Below, piece after piece: positions 44,763 to 51,636 of a stretch of 64,000 nt of DNA (its first letter is position 1; each line of letters starts with the position of its first letter). A program made the position numbers and the translations under genes. The stretch is from Sphingobacterium sp. HMA12 (GTDB taxonomy: Bacteria; Bacteroidota; Bacteroidia; Sphingobacteriales; Sphingobacteriaceae). The notes under the pieces are model-generated. The model saw only the letters and a program-made list of their open reading frames with translations, ran no database searches and was not told where the DNA came from. The stretch covers positions 62,001 to 126,000 of the forward strand of contig NZ_BEYR01000007.1 in assembly GCF_002933815.1 (NCBI RefSeq), in the 5' to 3' direction.

Positions 44763-45365
44763 TTATTTAAGCCATTTATCGACCATAGCAACCAATGTAT
44801 ATATCGTCGCATTTAGGCCTTCGAAACTATTTTTCAATAGCATTTCGCGTTTTATTCCTCTGATGCCGCTTAGGAGTATAAAAATAAGGTTATCTTCCTC
44901 TGTTACTGTTAGCTGTCTGATTTCCTGTTGCTGCATACTTTCATGAAGCGCTGTCGAAAGCATTTTCCTTTCGGCTTGCATCAGCTGTTGATGCACGAAA
45001 GCCATGGCCTGTGTATATTTTGTTTTTTCAGCGGCATTCATGCCTACTTCAATAGCGGTAAAGAATGGTTTTTTCGCCTCGGAAGTTCTTATTTTGGTCT
45101 GGCAGAATGCTTCAATTTTAGCTTCAATAGACTCTTGTGCATTCATGGCTGTCTGTATTTCCTGTACAACTTCTTTGACCAAAGCGTCCAATACGGCGTC
45201 AAAAACCTCTTCACGGTTTTTAAAGTAATAGTATACTGCTGTTCGGGTCTTGCCTATTGCTTTGGAAATGTCGTCCATCGTCACCTTCTTAAGACCATAT
45301 TTGAGATATAGTGCTGAAGCTGCTTGGAGTATCTGGTCGGCAAGTTGATCCCGTTCGTTGTACAT
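44763..45365 (-). CDS. TetR/AcrR-family transcriptional repressor
   Basis: 200 residues. The N-terminal DNA-binding domain includes ADQILQAASALYLKYGLKKV and a helix-turn-helix (MDDISKAIGKTRTAVYYYFK, ending NREEVFDAV). The helical C-terminal part is variable, as usual for the ligand and dimer domain. The gene is upstream of the MFS exporter on the same strand. Matching palindromes over both promoters indicate that it represses itself and the exporter. Inducer unknown. Confidence 0.93.
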   Translation of the reverse strand: MYNERDQLADQILQAASALYLKYGLKKVTMDDISKAIGKTRTAVYYYFKNREEVFDAVLDALVKEVVQEIQTAMNAQESIEAKIEAFCQTKIRTSEAKKPFFTAIEVGMNAAEKTKYTQAMAFVHQQLMQAERKMLSTALHESMQQQEIRQLTVTEEDNLIFILLSGIRGIKREMLLKNSFEGLNATIYTLVAMVDKWLK

Positions 45366-45387
45366 GTTGTAAAGGTATGCGTTGATA

Positions 45388-45418
45388 CAAATATAAGTTG
45401 TTTTGACAAAATAACAAA
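45388..45418 (-). promoter_or_regulatory. Promoter of the tetR gene
   Basis: On the minus strand TTTG (45418-45415), exactly 19 nt, TATATTTG (45395-45388): a perfect Bacteroidota consensus promoter, 23 nt upstream of the ATG. The -33 box lies between the two operator half-sites. Confidence 0.85.
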
Positions 45419-45429
45419 ATTTGTCAAAA
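45401..45429. promoter_or_regulatory. TetR operator palindrome at the tetR promoter
   Basis: TTTTGACA (45401-45408), 13 nt, TGTCAAAA (45422-45429), a 29-bp site identical in half-sites and spacing to that at the MFS promoter. The rest of the gap up to 45711 shows no clear additional signal. Confidence 0.8.
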
Positions 45430-45711
45430 TGCTTTTATCCGATAGTTCATAGGAGATGTGGTACTGATTAGCGTCGTTTTTTCTTCATGAGATGGGAAAT
45501 GAATATGTTTCAGGGTTTCGTTTCCGACGAATTGATCGAACGTTGTGCAAATAGTCATTACTTTTGAAATGAGCTTTTGGGAACATTTAATTTGAGCTGT
45601 ACGGAAAATGAAAATTCCAAAAAGCAAAGGATATTTGTTATCTTGGGAGATAGGTTCCGCTTTTTGTACGGGGGCGGCTTATCGCTGTACGAATTGATAA
45701 AATTGAATATA

Positions 45712-46527
45712 ATGAATATGGAAGAAAAAGATTTTGGAAAGGCTTTTTTATATTCCTGTTATGTGGATAAGGCTTTTGGTCATGAACAGTTTATTCCTGA
45801 ACATGTGGTGCTGTTCCAGCTATCCGGTGAAACCCATTTTGACCATGAAAAGGGAAAGCTGGTGACAAAGGAGGGGCAGATATTGGTCGCCCGGAGAAAT
45901 CAATTGGCAAAGGCGTTCAAACATCCTTCGAAAAATTCGGCTTATCAGTCTATATCCATCATGCTCCATGCGGACCGGCTCAAGAAGTATGCCCTGGATC
46001 ATCAGCTCTCTTCGGATAGGAAGCAGCAGTCGGATACAAATATTCTCCTGGACGGTGATGTCTTTATCAAAAGTTATTTTGAGTCGCTGGCGCCTTATGC
46101 GGAGGCTTCGGACCGCGTCAGCCCCCAGATGGAAACGATCAAGATTTACGAACTGATCACCTTGTTATTGGAAAGATATCCATCCTTAAAAGACCTGTTG
46201 TTTGATTTTTCCGAACCGTTTAAGATTGACCTGGAGGAATTTATGGTCAAGAATTATAAGTATAATGTTCCTTTGGAGAATTTTGCCAAATTATCCGGCC
46301 GGAGCCTAGCAAGTTTTAAACGTGATTTTGAAAAGATATTCCGCACTTCGCCCCGCAAATGGCTGCAGGAAAAGCGTCTTTCGGAGGCTTACTATCTGAT
46401 CGAAAATAAACGAAAAAGACCTGCGGATATCTACCTGGATCTTGGCTTTGAAAACCTTTCCCATTTTTATGCTTCTTTTAAAGACAAATTTGGGATAACA
46501 CCGTCGACAATCAATTCCATCGCATGA
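45712..46527 (+). CDS. AraC-family transcriptional regulator
   Basis: 271 residues from the ATG at 45712 (ATG at 45718 equally possible); the frame extends upstream to a TTG at 45577 but that part lacks family character. The N-terminal cupin-like half (FIPEHVVLFQLSGETHFDHEKG) precedes two HTH motifs, PLENFAKLSGRSLASFKRDF and PADIYLDLGFENLSHFYASF, ending FGITPSTIN. Such regulators are related to ExsA-type AraC proteins; target and effector unknown. The stop codon directly abuts that of the converging hydrolase gene. Confidence 0.88.
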   Translation: MNMEEKDFGKAFLYSCYVDKAFGHEQFIPEHVVLFQLSGETHFDHEKGKLVTKEGQILVARRNQLAKAFKHPSKNSAYQSISIMLHADRLKKYALDHQLSSDRKQQSDTNILLDGDVFIKSYFESLAPYAEASDRVSPQMETIKIYELITLLLERYPSLKDLLFDFSEPFKIDLEEFMVKNYKYNVPLENFAKLSGRSLASFKRDFEKIFRTSPRKWLQEKRLSEAYYLIENKRKRPADIYLDLGFENLSHFYASFKDKFGITPSTINSIA

Positions 46528-47652
46528 TCAGTTCTTCCACCAATAGCTAGGACCGTCATGGGCATGATCCAGATCGACAACCTCACCGATACGTGGCGTA
46601 ATCAATGTTTGCTGCTGCTGCAGGGCCTCTTTTGAAATGCGCTCCAACGGTTCATACCATGCATGGTTGGCAAGGACAAATTTAGAGGAGTGAACGGGTA
46701 ATAGTTTCGCTGCCTGTAGATCTTTTGCCGCCCGCACCACTTCTTCGGGCATCATGTGGATATATTTCCAACTCAGGTCATATTGTCCATTTTCGAGGAT
46801 GGCCAAATCAAATGGGCCCAGCTTGTCACCGATTTCTTTAAAATGGGTATCGTAGCCACTGTCTCCGCCAAGGTATAATCTGCGGCTTGGCGTCACAAGC
46901 ACATAGGAGGCCCAAAGTGTGTTAGCCGACCAGATGCTGCGACCGGAGAAATGCCGTGCCGGTGTGACCGTTACATGAAATCCATTTCCCAGATCGATCT
47001 CTTCCCACCAATCTTTTTCAATAATCTGATCGTTACGATAGCCCCAATATTCCAGATGTTCACCCACACCAAGTCCAACGATTATTTTGCCAACTCGAGG
47101 TTGCAGCGTTTTGAGCGTTTTGTAATCCATGTGATCGTAATGATCATGTGAGATAAAAAGGTAATCAATGGCTGGAAGGGCATCGGCTGTGGTTACATCA
47201 GCTCCTGCAAAGGCTTTGCCACTGCCCGGTATGGGCGATATACTACCGCTTAGTACCGGATCGACAAGGATCGTTTTACCATCTGTACGCAATAGATAGG
47301 AGGAATGCCCCAGCCAGACCAAACCATGGGTTTTGGCAAAAAGATTATCCCAATTGACAGGAACCGAAGGTATCTTGGCTTTGGGGCTGGTCTCGTCTGA
47401 TTTTTTGAAAAGGTAATCGGACAGGGCTATCGTCCAGCTTTGTGTCAGCTGTGGTGTCGGACTGCTGTTGCGAAATTTACCATCCTTGAATTGCTTAGAG
47501 TGTTCGATACGCTTAAGTCTTTCGCCTGAAGGCCTTTTGCCAAATTGGGGATGCATCATATATAAAGTGATTAAACCGATGAGAACAACAAGTGTCAGGG
47601 CGGACCATTTCAAAAATCGGAAGAAGCCTGTAGCCTTGTGTTTTGTTTTCAT
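46528..47652 (-). CDS. Metallo-beta-lactamase-fold hydrolase (NAPE-PLD/UlaG-like), membrane-anchored
   Basis: 374 residues. An N-terminal membrane helix (LKWSALTLVVLIGLITLYMM) anchors the protein. The metal-binding signature FISHDHYDHMD is followed by PARHFSG, YLGGDSGYD and LLPVHSSKF, providing the expected His/Asp ligands for two metals. Relatives include N-acyl-phosphatidylethanolamine phospholipase D and UlaG lactonases; the substrate is not defined here. It converges with the AraC gene with no intergenic base between the stop codons. Its upstream region (286 nt to the sulfatase stop) holds only a hairpin. Confidence 0.88.
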   Translation of the reverse strand: MKTKHKATGFFRFLKWSALTLVVLIGLITLYMMHPQFGKRPSGERLKRIEHSKQFKDGKFRNSSPTPQLTQSWTIALSDYLFKKSDETSPKAKIPSVPVNWDNLFAKTHGLVWLGHSSYLLRTDGKTILVDPVLSGSISPIPGSGKAFAGADVTTADALPAIDYLFISHDHYDHMDYKTLKTLQPRVGKIIVGLGVGEHLEYWGYRNDQIIEKDWWEEIDLGNGFHVTVTPARHFSGRSIWSANTLWASYVLVTPSRRLYLGGDSGYDTHFKEIGDKLGPFDLAILENGQYDLSWKYIHMMPEEVVRAAKDLQAAKLLPVHSSKFVLANHAWYEPLERISKEALQQQQTLITPRIGEVVDLDHAHDGPSYWWKN

Positions 47653-47863
47653 CTTAAACTTATTTTATAACACAAAGATAGGCCGGTGGGGCAGCAATTG
47701 TTTTTGTGTAAAGCTCAGTTTTTATGTTCTGTACGGCTCATGATGTGCCGTATGGTTCATTCTTCTGTTTCCCATTGTTTGAGCCTCAGGCAGCAGCGCA
47801 TCTATTCCGCGGCTTACAGCGGCTTATTGGTTACAGGTGTTTACGAACAGACTGTATGATTTT

Positions 47864-47888
47864 GCCTTTGCAATTGGATTGCAAAGGC
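47864..47888. repeat. Hairpin downstream of the sulfatase gene
   Basis: GCCTTTGCAAT (47864-47874) pairs perfectly with ATTGCAAAGGC (47878-47888) over three bases. A short T-run follows only in the plus direction, so its role as terminator for the minus-strand sulfatase transcript is uncertain. Confidence 0.6.
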
Positions 47889-47939
47889 TTTTATAAGCGT
47901 TGAAACCAAAATAGAAGACTATTTTGTTACCAATAAAAG

Positions 47940-49526
47940 CTATTGGTCAACAGATTTAAGTTGATCAGGATAGGGGACCTGTTGTCCGGTAGCCTTGTAA
48001 GTCGGCAGCTGTGCCTTCCATCTCCGAAGTTGATCGGAAAGGAGCTTGCTAAGTGCTTTGGTTTTCTCCTTCATTCCGGGAGCGAGGTTGTTGCGTTCAC
48101 CGATATCTTCCTGCAGATTATAGAGCTCTAATTTTCCCTGTTTCATGTCGTAAAGCAGCTTGTAGTCGCCTTGGCGTACAGCAGAGAAGAAATTGATACC
48201 GGGGCCATCGGGTACGGTCCATTTATTGGGAACATTCCAGATAAGGGGGCGACTATTCCAACTTTCGTCGTTCTTTCCCGTTAACAGGCCTGTCAGGTCC
48301 TTGCCGTCTGGTTTTTGTTGTATGAGTTGATACTCTTTTACTTTTGCCATTTGGAGGATGGTTGGAAATAGATCTTCGACCATGACCGGTGCCGAGCTGC
48401 TGCTCCCGCTATGTCCGCTGGCCTGTTTAATCAGCAGTGGAATACGGATGCCGCCTTCGTAAAGTGAACCTTTACCGGCTTTGAGTGGCAGATTCTGTGT
48501 ATGGGCTTCTCCCGAACGCGGGGGGCTGAGACTGAGTCCGCCATTATCGCTCAAAAAGATGATCACTGTATTATCGTACACGCCTTTGTCTTTTAGAAAC
48601 TGAACAATATCACCCATACTTTTGTCATAGCCTTCCACTAAAGAGGCGTAAGCTGCTTCGGTAGAATCCAGACCCTGGTCAAGGTATCGCTGTACAAACC
48701 GTGGATCGGGCTGAATCGGGACATGGACAGCATAGTTGGAGAAATGAAGGAAAAAGGGTTCTTTGCGACGAATAGGTTCGGCAAGTGCTTTCAGCGCTTC
48801 CTGCGTCAGTGCCTCGGTCAGAAAAGTGGATGAACCATGGTATTCCATCAGGTCCGGTACAGCCTGGTAACTGGTTTTGCCCGGAAGATTGCCATAGTTC
48901 TGCTCGCCATAGTAATTTTGTGGATGTCCCGCCGAATGGCCCGCCACATTGACCATAAAACCCAAATTGAGCGGACTGGCACCTGGAGTACCAGCTGATC
49001 CCCAGTGGGCTTTACCGATATGGATGGTATAATAGCCGTTGGCCTTAAGGATACTTGGAAATGGCGTAGCATAGACCGTATGGGGAATATTGGGTACAGG
49101 GCTCAATCCATTGATATTCCAGTCCGGCGGATTCAATAACTCATCCTTACTATCTGTCGGTGTATTGGCTTTGGGACTTGTCCAGTTTGTAACCCGATGA
49201 TGTGCTGCATTTAAACCTGTTAGAAAGCTCACACGCGAAGGAGTACACACCGGTGTTGCATAAGCATTGGTAAACTTGACGGCATCTTTGGCCAGTGATT
49301 CGATATGTGGTGTATGAAACTTCTCATTAATAGCTGTTTTGGTGGTATAGAATGGTTCGGACATGTCCTGCCAGCCCAGGTCATCCACAAAAAATACCAC
49401 AATATTGGGGCGCTCGGTTACTTGACGTTCTTGTGCACGGCCCGGGCTTTGGGCATGAGCCCCTGATCCTATGCTGCTGCATAGCAGCGATAAGATCAGT
49501 AATCTATTGTTTTTGAAGGATAACAT
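47940..49526 (-). CDS. Secreted type I sulfatase (formylglycine-dependent)
   Basis: 528 residues, signal peptide ending GAHAQ. RPNIVVFFVDDLGWQD carries the calcium-binding aspartates (48-49). PVCTPSRVSFLTG holds the CxPSR motif whose Cys94 is converted to formylglycine by an anaerobic or aerobic sulfatase-maturing enzyme not encoded in this window. SDNGG and GKAHWG motifs of the S1 family are also present. It removes sulfate esters from carbohydrates. It sits 24 nt downstream of the GH110 gene in one transcript, implying a sulfated, galactose-bearing glycan. Substrate position cannot be read from sequence. Confidence 0.93.
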   Translation of the reverse strand: MLSFKNNRLLILSLLCSSIGSGAHAQSPGRAQERQVTERPNIVVFFVDDLGWQDMSEPFYTTKTAINEKFHTPHIESLAKDAVKFTNAYATPVCTPSRVSFLTGLNAAHHRVTNWTSPKANTPTDSKDELLNPPDWNINGLSPVPNIPHTVYATPFPSILKANGYYTIHIGKAHWGSAGTPGASPLNLGFMVNVAGHSAGHPQNYYGEQNYGNLPGKTSYQAVPDLMEYHGSSTFLTEALTQEALKALAEPIRRKEPFFLHFSNYAVHVPIQPDPRFVQRYLDQGLDSTEAAYASLVEGYDKSMGDIVQFLKDKGVYDNTVIIFLSDNGGLSLSPPRSGEAHTQNLPLKAGKGSLYEGGIRIPLLIKQASGHSGSSSSAPVMVEDLFPTILQMAKVKEYQLIQQKPDGKDLTGLLTGKNDESWNSRPLIWNVPNKWTVPDGPGINFFSAVRQGDYKLLYDMKQGKLELYNLQEDIGERNNLAPGMKEKTKALSKLLSDQLRRWKAQLPTYKATGQQVPYPDQLKSVDQ

Positions 49527-49550
49527 AGCGACAAAAGGTTGACTACTGAT

Positions 49551-51383
49551 CTAATTTGTTAACTCACTTTTCTGCCCATCGATGGTGTTATTCGAAATTT
49601 CATCGTGAATGACACGCTCGAAGAATAAGGTTTTTTTATTCCAGTGGAACGCAGGATACGCCCTGTTTGTCCGGATCCGATTGTTGCGAAAAACAAGACC
49701 ATCCACGGATTTCGCATAGAGGATAGGTTTGTCAAAGGTCTCAAAAAGATTGTCTTCGATGACTATACCGCTATGAAAATATTTTTTTTGATTTTTAAGA
49801 TCCGGAATTTCAGGATAGATCGAGATAATCGCATTGGTAAATTGAAACATATTGGTCAGGGCATTGATAAATGTATTGTGCCGGATCACAATATCATGAC
49901 AGCTGCCGGTCTCATACCAGCCATTGGCATCGCCGCAGAGCAGGATTGCAGTGCCTGAGGTATGGTCAAAGAGATTCCCTTCAACAAGGGTTTTTCTCGG
50001 TGTACTGAACAGAGCACCACGTGCACGATTGTGACGAATGGTATTTTCGCTGAAAACAACGCGGGGTGTCCAGGTGAGGTTTTCAATACCGATCGCTGTT
50101 TTCGCAGGATCTATTTCCGGATCGAGCGCTTGTTTGAAAGTAATCTTGAATTCACGGATCGGATCACGCTCTTTATCCCGCAATATCTGAATGGATTGAA
50201 TCTGGTTTTTCTGGTCCCAAAGTTCCATCGTCCCCGATTGGATAAACTGTACGGTATCTCCGACATTACCCCAGTCAAATCCGTAGGACTGGTCATGCAT
50301 ATAGCGGCCGATCAGTGTTTTATTGTCCAGTCTCGCGGTGATGTTGAGGTAAGTGCCGTGGATATTGATCGCATCGTCCATCATATTTTCATATAGCCCA
50401 TTCTTCGAGACAATAACACCTTTACAACCTGAAAAATGGGTCGCATCAGCCTGCGCTGTAAAATACCGCGGATCTTGATCGTCACGCAGCGCAACTTGAA
50501 ATCCTTCGAGGCTGATATTTTCGGTGAGCTGTGCCAATAAACCCATGCCTTCGGCATAATGCACGCTGATATGTTCGAGTTGAATGTCTTTGCCTTTATG
50601 GACAAAAACACCAGGGCTGGGGCGATGTCCTGCCCGCATGGCCACGATGGTGCCCGGAATAAGCTTTGGATTCTTCCATCGCTCCGCTCGGATAACACCC
50701 GGCGAAAGCTCGGTCACCTTTGTTGTCCCTACGCCAATGTCACTGGTATTGTAAACAATACGTTTGGTTTTTTCTTCAAAGGCGATGCCTGATGTTGGAC
50801 ACATTTCCCAGCCTTCACCGGTATGATAAAATACACTGTCTTTGATCTGATAGGTCACCCAGGGAGCTGTCTTGTAAACGATTGTGCCATTAATCGTATC
50901 ATTTTTCAGGATCTGGACCTGGCAGATCTGGGGGCGTTCAAAATCTATATGAATATTTTTAAGAGTCAGGTTTTTATTCTCGATCAGGGCAATCGGCAAC
51001 ATCCGGCCATGGTAAATGAAATCCGAACCCTGGCCATCGATCGTGAGGTTGCTGCATTGTTCGAATGCGATACCTACTATCTTGGGATTATCCTGATCGT
51101 GGTTGGAAATATAGTATGTTCGTGATAATGCGCCCTCGGGATAAAAGTCATAGCGTCCTTTTTTGAATTTTAAAACGAGAGACTGATTTCTATTGGCCTT
51201 TCTGAGAATTGTATGAAGGACTTTATTGATTGTAACAGCGCTATTGGTCCCGGTATTGGGAAGCACACCGTAATCGGAAAGATAAACGATCTTGGGGGCT
51301 TGTGAAGCACTGCTGTTCAGGTAAAAACATATTGCCAGTAAAGTAATCAGTGTCGATCGGATCCAGCACGTGGGTAATTTCAT
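49551..51383 (-). CDS. GH110 alpha-1,3-galactosidase
   Basis: 610 residues from the ATG at 51383, which opens on a signal peptide (MKLPTCWIRSTLITLLAICF). A frame extending up to 51458 would add 25 residues overlapping a likely promoter. The sequence is a right-handed parallel beta-helix (SNLTIDGQGSDFIYHG, NLTLKNIHIDFERP, later SENTIRHNRARGALFS). ADATHFSGCKG and GLYENMMDDAINIHGTY are the conserved acidic blocks of GH110, known for removing terminal alpha-1,3-galactose from blood-group B or linear alpha-Gal epitopes. Gene pairing with a sulfatase suggests mucin-like or algal-type galactans, of which host-type glycan seems likelier. Divergent from the kelch regulator. Confidence 0.85.
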   Translation of the reverse strand: MKLPTCWIRSTLITLLAICFYLNSSASQAPKIVYLSDYGVLPNTGTNSAVTINKVLHTILRKANRNQSLVLKFKKGRYDFYPEGALSRTYYISNHDQDNPKIVGIAFEQCSNLTIDGQGSDFIYHGRMLPIALIENKNLTLKNIHIDFERPQICQVQILKNDTINGTIVYKTAPWVTYQIKDSVFYHTGEGWEMCPTSGIAFEEKTKRIVYNTSDIGVGTTKVTELSPGVIRAERWKNPKLIPGTIVAMRAGHRPSPGVFVHKGKDIQLEHISVHYAEGMGLLAQLTENISLEGFQVALRDDQDPRYFTAQADATHFSGCKGVIVSKNGLYENMMDDAINIHGTYLNITARLDNKTLIGRYMHDQSYGFDWGNVGDTVQFIQSGTMELWDQKNQIQSIQILRDKERDPIREFKITFKQALDPEIDPAKTAIGIENLTWTPRVVFSENTIRHNRARGALFSTPRKTLVEGNLFDHTSGTAILLCGDANGWYETGSCHDIVIRHNTFINALTNMFQFTNAIISIYPEIPDLKNQKKYFHSGIVIEDNLFETFDKPILYAKSVDGLVFRNNRIRTNRAYPAFHWNKKTLFFERVIHDEISNNTIDGQKSELTN

Positions 51384-51432
51384 ATTGATTGATGGTTTAT
51401 GCGCTATTGTAGCCAATTGGATGAATGCTTCC

Positions 51433-51440
51433 CGAATATA
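51433..51440 (-). promoter_or_regulatory. Candidate -7 element of the GH110-sulfatase operon
   Basis: Minus strand TATATTCG, identical to the candidate -7 box of the susC at 54499. A single TGTTAAG lies 10 nt upstream (51457-51451). It leaves a leader of about 43 nt to the chosen ATG. Confidence 0.4.
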
Positions 51441-51607
51441 GGCATTATCCCTTAACATCCCAATTCTACTCTGGTCCGTAGCGATATTTTTACCCGAATG
51501 GAGGCGACGTAGGAGACCATCATATGTCTTTGTTCGTAGTAAAAAATAGGTTGCTTTGACGGGCTGTTAATAGTTGGATAAATGTTCGGTTTCTATCTAA
51601 AATTTTA

Positions 51608-51615
51608 TATTTTTG
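51608..51615 (+). promoter_or_regulatory. Candidate -7 element of the kelch regulator gene
   Basis: TATTTTTG fits TAnnTTTG and would start transcription about 15 nt before the GTG at 51637. No clear -33 TTTG; only a TTC 20 nt upstream. Confidence 0.4.
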
Positions 51616-51636
51616 AGATCAGGCTAAATCTAAATT

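Noticed and set aside
51458..51468. Further TGTTAAT-type repeats upstream of GH110
   Set aside because: The expected next position reads TAGAATT, matching only three of seven bases, so only one half-site can be claimed.
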